Assembly (NCBI GenBank): GCA_035236585.1
Contig: CP141137.1
Coordinates: 42,182,057-42,246,056 of the forward strand
DNA length: 64,000 bases
Direction of reading: 5' to 3'
From: Warburgia ugandensis
Lineage: Eukaryota; Streptophyta; Magnoliopsida; Canellales; Canellaceae
Position numbers and translations under genes: made by a program. Positions 1-12,329 of this stretch are shown here, one piece after another. Numbering within the stretch: position 1 is the stretch's first letter; each line of letters begins with the position of its first letter. Below the pieces are notes generated by a model, which saw only the letters and a program-made list of their open reading frames with translations, did not search any database and was not told the DNA's origin.

Positions 1-187
1 ATGGGAAAAACATTACAATAGATGTAAGGTATGATGTTCAGTCTAACCTAAAGTCCCGAGTAAACATACAAAGTACGTTAATACAAGTATGTATATAACC
101 ATTATTAAGTAAAGTATGTATATAACCATTACTAAGTGAAGAAATGGAGATAAAGAGAAAAAAAAACGATAAATTGGAAAAGAAGAT

Positions 188-188
188 G

Positions 189-211
<23 letters not shown>
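188..211 (+). repeat. Poly(A) tract
   Basis: An uninterrupted run of A of more than 20 bases lies inside the purine-rich Tek1 internal region. It is a simple homopolymer and nothing around it suggests a LINE or SINE tail. Confidence 0.8.
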
Positions 212-221
<10 letters not shown>

Positions 222-289
222 TTTAACCTTATAGAAAAGATGAAATGGAGATTTATGAGAAATAGGTGTTAAAGATGAAAACATTAGAA

Positions 290-871
290 GTATTGTAAAA
301 TTCAAAGTTAACATTACAGATATAAAGAAATATAAATGTAGGAATTAGAATTGCTACATGCATAGTATTATGAAAATTAGTTAAATGAAATTAATCATCA
401 AAATAGAGAGGATATGGCTTGAAAGAAATTTAAGGAGATAGGTAAGAAAGTGCAAAATTTGTAAATGAGAATAGTTTGAAATAAATATGAGTAAGGAGTT
501 AAGCAAGTATTTTTCTCCAAAATTAGTGAGGCAAAGGAATTAGTGGAGAAATGATAAAATTTTAGAACATGAAGAGATGAGTATTGTAAAATTCAAAGTT
601 AACATTACAGATATAAAGAAATATAAATGTAGGAATTAGAATTGCTACATGCATAGTATTATGAAAATTAGTTAAATGAAATTAATCATCAAAATAGAGA
701 GGATATGGCTTGAAAGAAATTTAAGGAGATAGGTAAGAAAGTGCAAAATTTGTAAATGAGAATAGTTTGAAATAAATATGAGTAAGGAGTTAAGCAAGTA
801 TTTTTCTCCAAAATTAGTGAGGCAAAGGAATTAGTGGAGAAATGATAAAATTTTAGAACATGAAGAGATGA
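290..871 (+). repeat. Perfect 291-bp tandem duplication
   Basis: The segment starting TATTGTAAAATTC at 291 recurs at 582, and both copies end in GAAGAGATGA. Reading the two copies side by side I saw no difference across the whole 291-bp unit. Both lie in the Tek1 internal region. The identity implies a very recent duplication or an assembly duplication. Confidence 0.85.
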
Positions 872-1155
872 TCTTTGATATTAGAATAAAATGAAAAGGA
901 AAAAGAGAGTTAGACATGTTAAAGGGACAAAAATAAGTATTAAGAAAGACAATTAAACCATGAGAATATATGGTTAAAAAAAAAAAAAAAAATTATAGCT
1001 CTATATATGGTACAACAATTATGAAATCACCGAGTTAGAAATTATAAAGGTATGACAAATCATTGTGGAAATTAGCACTAGAGGATTTTCAAGGATTAAA
1101 TAATTATTAATATAATAACTTTGGTGCTATTGAAAATAATTTTGGGACTATCATT

Positions 1156-1281
1156 GATTAGCATTGATTAAGTCATTGATTATCATGGTCATGGATCATG
1201 AAAACAAAGAGAAATATTGATTAGCATTGATTAAGTCATTGATTATCATGGTCATGGAACATGAAAACAAACAGAAATATT
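1156..1281 (+). repeat. 63-bp tandem duplication
   Basis: The segment GATTAGCATTGATTAAGTC begins at 1156 and again at 1219, followed by near-identical sequence through AAATATT. It is a local duplication within the Tek1 internal region. Confidence 0.75.
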
Positions 1282-2920
1282 TATTAGAAAAATATAGTCA
1301 TTGAATATCATGAATAGGAGTACATCTTATTGATCAAGGCAAATGAAGAGCTAACTATGAATAAAGATATTACTTCCAATTACATGATGGAGTTGGTGAT
1401 ATTGAAAGATTTAAGAAATATAGTAAGGGGAAATATAATTTTTTGAAGGAAAGGTGAAATAAAACATGAGAAATGAAAACAAATATTGGTTGTTAAATTT
1501 AAGTTTAAAGATGATTGTGAATGAGAAATAAATCCAAATTGTTGGAGAAATAAGTGGCTAGAAATTTTAAGATAGTTTGAAGATTTTCAATCTTACATGA
1601 GATTGAATGAGAAAATATCTATAATAGTTGAGGAAAAGAACATCAAATTATATGAATGAGTTGAAAGAACAACTTTTTAAGGATATGGAGTGATTATAGC
1701 AATTTACATTATGAGAGTAACAAATTTCTTTTAGGAAAAGAAAAAGGAGGAATCAATATAAGGATGCATAAATGATGTTGAGGAAATTAAGTATCCTTTT
1801 TCTCTATAAGGATGAGCATTTTCAAATTTATTATTAATTGGGAATTGGAAATGCAACATCAAAGTATAAAATCAAAAACAAATTTTAAAAAGTTCTATGA
1901 GTTAGATAATAGATGTTCATGAATTTGAGGAGAATGAAATATATTGAATGAAGTGGTAATGATATATGGAAAGAGATTTCAAGAAATCAAGAGCATTTAG
2001 GGCATATATGTTAGACACTTACAAAACTTGTCTTATAAGTGTACATGTGATTAAAGAAGCAAAGTTTAGGTTATATAAATTTTAAGGATAGCATGGAATT
2101 TGACCCAACAAAGGTGGAATATGAGATCGAAATATTAAATGACAATGACAATTAGAGAAATATATCTCTTATTGATTTTATAACATAAGGACATTCTTTT
2201 AGTGAAGATTTGCCATTGGGTACATAAATCCTAAATGAGTTGATAATAGATTGTTGAGAATTAAAGACTAGTTGATAAATTATGGTGTTTGTAAAGACAT
2301 AAGAAGGGATGATTACAAAGTCAATATGGACTCTTTTAATTGAAATTATCAAGAATATCGCAAATAAAGAGTTAGTATGATATGATAAAGGCTATGAGGT
2401 ACACTTGAAAGAAGCATAAGGAAATGCAAAATCTAGAAATTTTGAAGCCTATGACATACAAACATATATATATATATATGAGAGGAAAAAGAGATAAATA
2501 TTATCATAGATTGTGAGAATGTTCTGAATATTGTTCTAATTATGAGAAAGAAATAACAAAAGAGGATCAAGAATATATATGCAGAGTTAAATGACACCAT
2601 CTTGGATGGAAAAATGTAAAAAGTCAAGTATTATGAATAAAATGGTACCTAAAGGGTGTTACAAAAATAATGGATGAAAATGAGGAAAGATTCATTACAA
2701 GGAAACTATTATTGAAGGATAGAATTTGACAAGAAGTTGTCAATAGAAGGAAATAGTAAAGAAGTATGAACTGTAAAGAAGAAATAAAGTATACCCTTCC
2801 AAATAATGGAAGAATAAGAAAAGAGAAAATTACTTCCAAAGATTGGAAGGTTGTTACAAAGAACAATAGTTGAAGTTATAGAATCTTATCAATATGTATT
2901 ATAGGAAGTCTAAGGACTAT

Positions 2921-2997
2921 ACATAGTAGGAAAGCTATGTCCAAACTTTATATGTTAATACATAGTAGGAAAGCTATGTCAAAACTTTATAAGTTGA
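2921..2997 (+). repeat. 39-bp tandem duplication
   Basis: ACATAGTAGGAAAGCTATGT occurs at 2921 and again at 2960, each followed by an almost identical CAAACTTTATA-type tail. This is a short tandem duplication in the Tek1 internal region. Confidence 0.75.
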
Positions 2998-3329
2998 AAA
3001 AGAATGACGATGAGCAATAGAAGGTATAATGGAAAATTGTGAAGTATGGAAAGATTGGTGAAAATTACCAATCAAGTGAAATGGAAGATTTTGAAACAAA
3101 AAGGGATAACTCAATAAGAGTTATTAATCATCTTTTTGGGAAATTCTAGCAATAACCAGCTTTATTATATAGAGCATTATTAAGGTTAGTCATGGAGGAG
3201 CATTTTAACCTTTGAGAAAAGATAGTATAAAAAAGGGATGAAAGGAAATAGAATTTCCATAAGTGGCAAGGCCACATGTGTAAGGATATGAAAGAATTGT
3301 GAAAACTCCTAAGTGAGTTGTATTACAAA

Positions 3330-3363
3330 TTTCGAGGACGAAATTATTGTAAGGGGGGAAGAT
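3330..3363 (+). promoter_or_regulatory. Gypsy pol-end signature and polypurine tract of Tek1
   Basis: ATTTCGAGGACGAAATTA is followed by AAGGGGGGAAGAT and then the LTR's TGTAATAACC. The first motif is the conserved end of pol in many plant chromoviruses. The second is the plus-strand primer site that directly precedes a 3' LTR. Together they show that the LTR beginning at 3364 is a 3' LTR joined to its internal region, not a solo LTR. Confidence 0.75.
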
Positions 3364-3971
3364 TGTAATAACCCCCATTTTTTTGTAAATTGATTGAGAA
3401 AAATCAATAAAGTTTGAGTTTTAGATATTTCTGGCCGAAATATTAGGGTTATTTAAAATATACTTTTTATAAAAGTATAATCAAATCATAAGACATGTAA
3501 AATTGAAATTAAACTTAGCAAACCCTTTAAAATGACTGTAAGCACGACAAATTTCGAATTCGGATGAGAAATCCTTAAGTTTTTCATTTTTTGGACAAAA
3601 AGGGTAAAATAGTAATTTTACCCAAAAATCAAAATATTCCAAAAATCAAAATATGAAACATCAAAATTTAGAATGTACTGAGAAATACGAATCCAACGCC
3701 ACTAAGTACACTCAAATCCGAGATCATGGGAATAAAACCCAAAGTTTTATGCATAAAGGTCAAAACGGACTTTTTACACCATGTGGGGCCCACATGGGGC
3801 CCACATGGGGACCACCACGTCCCCAACAACCACTTTGATCAGCAGCCCATGTGAAACATGGGTCAACAAAGATCAGCTAGTCATGGGTTAGGTATGGGAG
3901 CATTAAAGACTTTCATGCCATTTTATATTAAAAAAATACATATTATAATCATGAAAAAAGACCCAAAATGC

Positions 3972-3980
3972 CTATAAATA
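3972..3980 (+). promoter_or_regulatory. TATA box of the Tek1 LTR
   Basis: CTATAAATA lies about 610 bp into the LTR. The same motif is kept at the equivalent place in the inverted copy (30507-30515). It is the likely U3 promoter; the transcription start is inferred to lie a few tens of bases downstream. Confidence 0.55.
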
Positions 3981-4599
3981 CAACCCCAAAAATCTTCCAA
4001 AAATCCTCATACAATCCCCACGAAATTATCTTCAATCCCCTTGAAAAATTAGATCTAGGATCCCTCTCAAAACCCCAAAATTTCCAAGAGCTAAATCTTT
4101 TTCCAATTTGTTTTTTTTTAGATTAGAACAAGAGACCTAAATTCAATTAGGCACTCTGTTCTAGATCTAATTTCATCAATTCCACCGTCCAAAACATCCC
4201 AACACATCTATTCTACAAAACCCCCAAAGAAATTTCAAGATCCAACGGTTCAAACAACGGTATTTACGCGAAAGGTGGATTTTAGGCTATATCGTCATCA
4301 ACGAGGTATTTTTTTTATTGGGCATGTAAATCAAGTTTTCTCCTCAATCAAGTAAGTGGAAATCCTTTTCCTATATTTTTAGTAATGTTTTATGTAATTT
4401 TTATTTTACTGTAATTAATTTTGATAATAAAAAGATAAAAATAAAGTAAACAACAGAACCCTTAATTAGGGATGATGGAGTGCTCCGATGAGAAATCGGA
4501 CTGTACCAATCGATCCGTAAGGGTCCAAAACCCCTAGGGTAGAAGTTTCATCAAAATCGAGACCTTTTGGGCCCTCAATTGCAAGAGGATTGATTGGAC

Positions 4600-4930
4600 G
4601 GTCCCGTAATGGACTGTCCGATCTCCAGATCGTACGACGCCCACGTGACGCACCGTCGGAACGGCGCGTGCGATACGCGTGGAGCGTCTGTTCAAGCGCA
4701 TGGAAGGCGCGTCCGTCCAAAGGACGAGCGGACGCGCCCGGCCGACAGCCCGGTTTGCGGGCGCGCGGACGACGGGCGTTCCGCTCGTCCCGTCCGCGTC
4801 TGTGGACGTCCCGCAGCGCGCGTCGGGATTTCGTCCCAGCGGACGCGCCCCGACGACGCCTGGTTCGTTCCGCCGGTTCGTTCCGCCTGTCGTTCCGCCC
4901 GACTAATGCGGGCCGTCCTTTCCTTGGGCC
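4600..4930 (+). other. CpG-dense island within the Tek1 LTR
   Basis: About 330 bp of GC-rich sequence, full of CpG and of GGACG/CGTCC motifs in both orientations, sits in otherwise AT-rich DNA. It lies downstream of the TATA box, so it is probably leader (R/U5) sequence. Overlapping open frames in all three forward phases here reflect composition, not protein coding. The equivalent segment of the inverted LTR copy (about 29560-29880) has lost many of these CpGs. Confidence 0.8.
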
Positions 4931-7900
4931 CAGATCAAATCTAGGCCCTAGGAAGGACCGTGAACTTCAGATCAATTTCTGAGTCATATGAACTCCAAAT
5001 TGAGATCGGAAAGAAGCTATGGAAAGCTTGAGACCTCTATTTTCTTATGGAATAATAAAAATGACATGTTATTCAATAAAAACTTTCTGTATTTAAGAAT
5101 TAAGTTTCCAATTACATAGATTTTCAAGATCTGAGATGATCGAGATCTTAGAAACATGTTTTAATAATGATCTAATACTTAAATAAAGTTATATCTATGT
5201 TTAAATTGGATATATATGAGATATATTAAGGGATCTACCCTTTATGATAGAAAAACCCAAAAAATACAAAGGGACCCACTTGATCAATGAGATCAAGTGT
5301 GATCGAATCCTTGGGATGGAAAGAATAACTGTTTATATGATGAAATCCAAGGAAATCAGGGATGGATTATGATAAAAATAGATCAATGTGATCTTTTGAC
5401 CTTAATAGAGAAAATTCTCTAAATATAACTAAAGTCCTTAATCAAAGGCAAAGATCTAAGATCAAATGGTTGGATCATAAGTAAAGGTTTCTAAAAATGT
5501 AAATCTAATTAGTTTCATTTTATGTTATTATGTTATAAAGCATGCTAGTATAACATTTAGAGTTTATGTGTTCATTCTTATCATAAGTTGCTAGAGTAAA
5601 TTTAAGTACCTTGTCTCATTTTCATTTAATGTTAAATTAAGTAGTTTTATGATTTAAATTTATAATTCATTTATAGTTGAATGTTAGTAGTAGATTTACT
5701 TGTTATGAGATAAAGAGCATAAAACATCAAAAATGCATTCTAATGAGAAAGTAGAGTTTCATGACACAAATAAGAATGGAGTACTTTGGACTTAATTAGT
5801 AAGGGCTATAGTTAGTAGGACAATATAAGGATTATCAAATCCTTGGCCCAAATTAGGAAAAGAATAATAAACCCCATGAATGACATTATAAATATTCATG
5901 GACTTAATTAAAATCCATTAGAAAGAGTACTTAGGGTAAACATGCTTATAGGAACCTTATGAAAGGTTGAGCTATGGTCATTCTAGTGAATGATGAACAT
6001 AGTGGTTAAGGGGTTATCTAATAGAGCCTCGCTCTTCCCCTACCTTCGTTGACGTTTGTGAGGTCTAAACGCCTCCTTACATGAGGATTGAAGTAACCAC
6101 TTTGTGTTCACCCATTCAACTAGTAAGCCTTAGCCAATTGGAAATAAGAGGAGCAGTCTAGATTTAGGCTTGAATAAGCTACCTTCAACCATGCACATTA
6201 ACTGGTTGAATAATAATCATAAGAGCATAAAAGGTTAGTAAATTACCTAACCCTAATAAAAACAGTAAGTAAGATAAGGATTATCAAACAAGATCCATTA
6301 GATCTTGGATGATCAAGAACAATAAGAATAAGAACACTATATTGTACTTAGTATGTATGTTTAGTAGTATACTTGTTATAATTCATTAGATTAGATAATC
6401 CAAACCCTTGATCAAAGGTGATTCAAGGAAGAAAACCAAGATCATCCTCCATAGGGATGATCCAAGAACTGAACTTAGATCAAAGAAGAACTAGATGATA
6501 GAAGATCTAAGACCTTGATCTTTATCAACATGAGTAGATTGTCAATCAAAGGATCTATGAAAGATCAAGATCAAGGAGATGAACATACAAAGACTTAGAG
6601 ATAGAAAAATACTTAGATATGAATGATCTAAAGATCATTCTAAACATCAGATCTAGTGATCAATAGGATTGTTCATAATTTATATATTGACAATATGTAT
6701 GGATGTACAGATTACATACATCGGTCAAGATCATGGAAGATTGGGGAAAAGAGATCAATCCTTAAAGGTAGGAGGATTTGATTAATGCATTTACATGAGA
6801 TATTCATGATTGTACTCATGATCTTATGTTGACAAGAGTAATGATAATACTTGTAGTAAATCTCTTGAAAACCTTATGATCCAACCAAACACCTATAAGA
6901 TGGTTAAGGACTAAACTATAAGTGAATAGGGAACTAGAAAATATTTCAGCCCTAAGTAAACAGACGTATGGTCTGATATATATGGAATCTATTTTACATA
7001 CAAGCTTGGAGGCTTGTGAGTTTGTTTTAATAGGCATGAGCCTAGGGGATGCTATTGCTAGAGGAGTTATGAGGGTTTGGCCACCCGCTCCTTGAAATTT
7101 GATGATATGATGATACCTTGCCCAATGAGAGCATAAAACCTCGGTGGTGGCAATTATGGGAAGGCCACCACTGTGAAAGTCTTGCCCCCCCATACGGGCA
7201 GTGACATAATATTTTCCACCGTGGTATCGGTGGTGAAACAGGCGCTTATCCGAGCGCGCTAGTACGGATCGATCAAAGAGATAGCAACCTTTCTCGATTA
7301 TTTTGCACTATGATGCATATGGGAACAGGCATAGTGAAATGCCTTATGTTATAGCATAATGAAATGCTAGGTAATTGTATATTACCAATGTTTCCCATGA
7401 AGGGAAATTCCCAAGTATGAGATTAGTCAGTAATACTAAATTCTCAAAATAAAGAGAATTGATCAAATTTTAGTTGGGAATGATATTTCACTATTTTCAC
7501 AAATTTAATTGGTTTACCCATGAAGGGTATGTATGTATATAGATATACATAACTTACAAAATAAAGAGTATGTTTGAGGATAACGAGATTATGAAGGATT
7601 GGAATTACATTGTCAATTATTATGTTTCTTGAATCCCCTACCAAGCATTGCTTGCTGAGATATTGTACTTGTTGCAATATCTCAGATCCAGGGAAGGAGA
7701 GTTAGGAGCTGAAGACTATAGAAGACTTGAAGAGAATAATCTTCAAGGTATACCCTTGAAGACATGTATTTTTATTTGTTGAGAGTTTTATTGTATGGTG
7801 AGCTTGAGTTTTGGATTATGTAATTTGGACAAGTATTGTACTAGATTTGGTCAGATCGTGAACCACTGGATGGATCCTGGAGTTTAATAAAAGTATATTC

Positions 7901-8092
7901 CTTCAATGGAATTTTATTTTGTACACAAATTGTACTTATGTTATGTATGAAGTGGTGACTTGGGTTTTCAAAACAAGTTCTAAAGAAAAGAATTTCCGCT
8001 GCTTTGTTTTGCGAAAATTTTTTACACTCTTAAGGGCCCTGCCTTTCAAAATACTTTACAAATCATGTTTTCAAAAAACCCGGGTCGTCACA

Positions 8093-8551
8093 AAATATTT
8101 CTAAGGAAAACACGACGACTAATAACTCTTTCTGCACAATAGAATAATTGAGTTGGGAATCATTGAGGATCTTACTAGCATAGTATATCACATGGGATAG
8201 TTTATTAGTACGCTACCTCAACATAGCACCAATTACGTAGTCTGAAGTATCACACATTAGCTCAAATGGTGCACTCCAATCCTATAGTCAAATGATAGGT
8301 GTAGAAGTGAGTTCAACCTTTCGGTGCTTAAATCCTTTCATACAGTTCTTATCAAAGTCAAAATGTTCCTCCTTCATAAGTAAATTACATAGGGGCTTAG
8401 AAATTCTAATTAAGTCTTTGATGAATTGTCAATAAAATCTAGCATGGCTTAAAAATGAGCGAATTTCCTTAACTGCAATAGGAGGGGAGATTAGAAATAA
8501 GATTCACTTTGGATTTATCAAACTCTATACCATTATGTGACATTATGTTTC
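8093..8551 (-). pseudogene. A1 RNase H region (Athila fossil)
   Basis: Reading leftwards on the - strand after RT, the sequence contains an NYS...KELLVVVF-like stretch near 8100-8160. This matches the RNase H region of Ty3/gypsy, where the usual form is Y(S/A)xxEKELLAVVF. The reading ends abruptly at the Tek1 LTR boundary. The copy is decayed and not functional. Confidence 0.7.
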
Positions 8552-9165
8552 TTAAAATAATGCACCTTGCACCATAAAATGGCATTTTTTCCAATTTAGC
8601 CAAAGATTTTTCTCCTCACACCTAGCAAGAACTAATTTCAAATTGTGTAGGCATTCATCAAAGGATGATCCAAATACTAAAAAATCATCTATGAACACTT
8701 CTAAGAACCTCTCCATCATATCAGAAAAATGCTTAACGTACACCTTTGGAAAGTAGCTACAGCGTAACACAATCCAAAGGGCATATGATGGTAGGCGAAT
8801 GCCCCAAAAGGATAAGCACGGGTAGTCTTGTCCTGGTCCTCGGGTGCTATGGAGATTTGGTTATAACCAAAATAACCATCAATGAAACAATAATGCTTAT
8901 GGCTGGCTAACCTTTCTCACATTTAATCATTGAAAGGAAGAGGAAAGTGGTCTTTCCTTGTGATCGAGTTCAGTTTACAGTAATCCACATAAACTCTCCA
9001 CTAAATGGTCATGTGATTGGGGATCACTTCATTATTCTCCTTACAGATTACCATGACTCCGAATTTTTTGGGTACAACCTAAATTGGACTGACCCAAGTG
9101 TTATCAGAAATGGGGTATACAATGCCAACATCTAGTAGTTTAAGTACTTCGTCTTTGGAAACCTC
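8552..9165 (-). pseudogene. A1 reverse transcriptase region (Athila fossil)
   Basis: The clearest part is 8552-8770, which includes MMERFLEVFIDDFLVFGSSF. This is the RT catalytic YxDD-box region in the form usual for Athila (VFxDDFSVFG), followed by DECLHNLKLVL. Further upstream, at about 8780-9160, are FGYNQI-like and DYCKLN-like stretches typical of the same domain. It is a remnant with several disablements. The lineage call comes from recall of Athila RT sequences. Confidence 0.85.
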
Positions 9166-9707
9166 TTTCATGTTAGGATTTGGCCTCCTTTGTGTTTCCC
9201 TAGATAATTTAGCATTTTCTTCTAGATGAATGTGATGTATACACATAGCAAGGCTAATCCCTTTGAAGTCCTCTATGGTCCATCCTAAAGTTGTCTTATG
9301 TTCATGTAGAATATTAAGTAGCTTCCTTCATTTTCTTATTTAAGATCTTAAGCAATGATCATAGGCAAGGATCCATTGGGTCCTAGTCAAGAATATTACA
9401 AATTTTCAAGCAAAGGTTTAAGGACCAAAGAGGGTGGTTTTTCAATTGAAGGCATAGGAATAGTCTTTGACTAGGGAAGAGGTTCCACTTGAGGTCCCCA
9501 TTTAGAGATATTCATGGTTCATGCAACATCTAAGAGATTATTCACTTCATCTATGGACATGTCAATATCAAATTCACAATTAAAGTATGCAAGGCAAGCT
9601 GCAAGTGGATCTAAGGTAGACAATGGTGGAATAGCATATGGAATTAGACCTTTGATCATGTTCATTACAAAGGGTCCACCGAGGTCTAGATGTTGATGAT
9701 CAATATT
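9166..9707 (-). pseudogene. A1 spacer between protease and RT (Athila fossil)
   Basis: The - strand frame at 9519-9713 contains PLAACLAYFNCEFDIDMSID. A similar stretch (PLKTCLAHFN...TSIDEMKDLLD) occurs in A3 at about 46100-46190, which shows that both come from the same part of the same family. This section lies between protease and RT and carries no catalytic motif I recognise. It ends at the TSD of the solo LTR to its right. Confidence 0.6.
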
Positions 9708-12329
9708 AAACATGGTCTAGCTCAAGAATTACTTGAAATCACACTAATCAATATAGTAATTTTCATGCGAGAGACGTCGATCCCATCAGAAGTCTCACAT
9801 AATATTCAATTGATTAGATCATATTTAGATGCCTATCTTTCACCAAAGAGAGATGGTTTTGATTAAATCAAGGAAGGTAACAACATGAAAATGGGAAACA
9901 TCAATAAAATTAGAAACATGAACTAAGTGGAAAGTTATTAAAAATAAAGATATTTAATAGAATTAGAAACTTTCCTAGCTAACATGCATTCAACAAAAGA
10001 AACTAATTCAAAACTAGAATAATGAATCTAAGAAACTTTACTTAAGGAAACTTGCTAAAAATAAAACTTTCCTAAACTAACACTTCCCTAATCCTAAAAC
10101 TTTCTAAAACTAAATTAAAGAGTCTTTCCAAAGCTAAATTAAGATACACATAACTAACCAAATAATTCTAAACTATCATGAAACAAAAAAACAATCAAAC
10201 ATTTAAATGGAAATCACTCAATCACCACTCACATGGTCCATGGAGTTGTGTGCATGTTCATGGAGTAGAAATATTGCTAAAATACATGAATAAAAAGCTT
10301 GCTAATATCAGATCAAATCAAAACAGTAACTAAACAAACTAAAAAGCTAAAATGGGTTCCTAAGGAAACAAGTAAATAAAGTGTATAGACTGTTGGAATT
10401 TGTGCGTGAATCATGAAAGGTAAGCATCCACAAGTATAGTGCGCATGGTAATTAAATCAAACAAAGCATGGATAGAGATAAGGTGTGTGGGATTCAAGGC
10501 ATGGAACATGAGTATAAAACTAGAAATTTAAAGAACTTCAAGCAAGAGAATATTTAGGAGAAACTTTGCATGAAACATAAACTTTGTTGGTTTGAAATTG
10601 ATACATGAATTGGGTGCATGTACATAGATGAATAAACCTAAAGATTGTACACTTTTCCAATGACAATAACTTGACCTAAATCAATGCTTAAACACACTCT
10701 AGTAATCTCAACCTAATCTCATATATCATGCATATGAAACCCAAAAAGAAATCAAGAGAATAAGAAAATGAAAATGGGAATGAAATCAACAAGAACTAGT
10801 TCTAAATCTAAGTGAGAAACAAGGAAAAGATGAAGGGAAACAAAAATATTCAAAGCTAATATCCTCTTGGCCATCACTAGTAGAGAAAATATAACTGTAA
10901 TGTTAAAGAATTAAGCAAGAAAATTAAGAGAAGTGAAGGCAAGATTCAAGGGAAACAATGATGAACTATGTGTAGGAACTTAAACAACAATGAAAGCAAT
11001 AAACAAGCAATGAAATTAAGGAAAAAAAAGCTAGGTACTGACCTAAATTTATTGTGTAAAAAACTAGGGAAATAAAACAAAGGAGAAGTTGTAGAAGACA
11101 AGGAACAACAGCCAATGAGAATTGCATCGAAGACTTGGAGGTTCAAGGAGTGAGACGTGGTGGTGCAACAAGTGTGAGGCATGGAATTCCTTCTATCTGG
11201 GATGAAGGGATGGTGGCTGGTATTTATAGATGAATTCCCTTCTTAAAAGATAAGATTTTGATTAGATTAAGAAAGGAATTATAGGTAGGATGCTAGGAAA
11301 GTGGGTGGAAGGAGATGGATTTAGAAAGGGGATAGGGTGGAGTTTCTAAAAAATTAACCAAAGGGATGGGGATAAGATAGATAAGATAAGAAACTTAGAA
11401 CTAGGACCCTAGGATAGAAAAGTGGTTGAGTGGAATATGAAGTTTAGGAGGTGGGACGAGGTTGAATGGATGGATTTAGAAGGGGGGAGGCACCACTTTC
11501 CAAGAAATGTGGCATGGAACTCCTATTTCTAAGTGTGTGATATGGTGAGTAGGAAAGAGAGAGAAAAGAGGGAAAGATAAGGAAATTGGATATTGTTTCT
11601 CTATTGATTGGTCCACCTATGCATGCATATCTTACAATGTATTAATCTCCCTCAAACTCCTAATTATCCCTCGAAATTCACATTTTTAGCATAAGATAAT
11701 TGCTTCTAAAAGTCCTCCAATCATGTGACTCCATGTAGCATGGCTCTTATGTGGCTTGGTGGCTCATTTTGATGGCTTATTGTTTGATAGTTTGAGTGGC
11801 TATATCCTTAGGTTTCAAGGCTTGAATGGCTTGGTTTCCTTAGGTTTCCTTGGTAGCTTAGAAAACTTGCATGTATGTCTCCAATTCTCATGCAAAGGTG
11901 GTGAAATTGCATAACCTTTTGCATGGGCCCATTTTAGTTGCCTTTGGATCTTCCCATTGCCTTATTGCTTGCCTTAAGATGATCTTGAAACTTGATTGAT
12001 CTTTGGAATGATGAAATTTAGTCTTTCCTCCTTATTTTTATCTTAATCTTCAAATCTTATCTTACATGATCTTTGTCGTTGGATCACCTTCTCAACATCT
12101 ACAAAAGAGTAAAAAAAATTTAATTAAATCCTAAAAAATTATATCAATTAACATATTTACTCTAGAGTATTTTTGAACCTATAAAATATCGAACTCTTGA
12201 ATTATTAGGTCAAAAATGCATGTGTTATGAAATTAAAAAAAAAAAAAACTTAGAAATAACACTATAATTTATAACACATGGACTACTGATTGGATACTTT
12301 TTATACAAAATTAAACACTTATCAAAACA
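9708..12329 (-). mobile_element. Solo LTR of the A1 (Athila) family with perfect TSD
   Basis: On the - strand the LTR runs from TGATAAGTGTTTAATTTTG (ending at 12324) to ...AGCTAGACCA (at 9713), a 2612-bp body with TG...CA termini. The host sequence AAACA is duplicated exactly at 9708-9712 and 12325-12329. No internal region is present, so it is a solo LTR left by recombination. It resembles A1's own 5' LTR and the E1 and E2 LTRs. It interrupts A1 just after the protease region, an insertion of one Athila into another. Confidence 0.9.
11221..11229 (-). promoter_or_regulatory. Candidate TATA box in the A1-family solo LTR
   Basis: CTATAAATA is read on the - strand, roughly 1.1 kb into the LTR. 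It is a likely LTR promoter; no other promoter element was identified. Confidence 0.45.

Larger units (their letters stand above)
1..3363 (+). mobile_element. Tek1: internal region of a Tekay/Del-like Ty3/gypsy element (fossil, 3' part)
   Basis: This AT-rich stretch lies immediately upstream of a large LTR and ends with two hallmarks of plant chromovirus-type gypsy elements: the TTTCGAGGACGAAA signature that normally marks the end of pol, and a polypurine tract directly before the LTR's TG. The + strand is very purine-rich and poor in C. I could not recognise a protease, RT, RNase H or integrase motif in any frame, so the region is either heavily decayed or non-coding cargo of a non-autonomous relative. 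It contains several short tandem duplications, listed separately. The 5' LTR would lie left of the window. Assignment to the Tekay/Del lineage is inference from the LTR termini and the pol-end signature. Confidence 0.6.
3364..8092 (+). mobile_element. 3' LTR of Tek1 (Tekay/Del-like, 4.7 kb)
   Basis: The LTR starts TGTAATAACCCCC after a polypurine tract and ends GGGTCGTCACA, giving TG...CA termini. Immediately after the end, the - strand reading of the Athila RNase H region begins, so the element is nested in A1. A TATA box, a CpG-dense leader (about 4600-4930) and a long AT-rich tail follow in order. A near-full copy lies inverted at 26238-31020, and partial relatives occur at 50049-53740 and 62451-64000. 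The TSD cannot be tested because the 5' end is outside the window. Open frames of up to 130 codons in the CpG-rich part have no recognisable homology. Confidence 0.8.

Noticed and set aside
4590-4982. Overlapping open frames of 75-130 codons on the + strand
   Set aside because: They lie in the CpG-dense LTR leader, are open in several phases at once because stop codons are rare in GC-rich DNA, and match no protein family I know.
3364-8092. Tek1 LTR considered as a solo LTR
   Set aside because: It is directly preceded by a polypurine tract and the pol-end signature, not by host sequence, so it is a 3' LTR with internal DNA.
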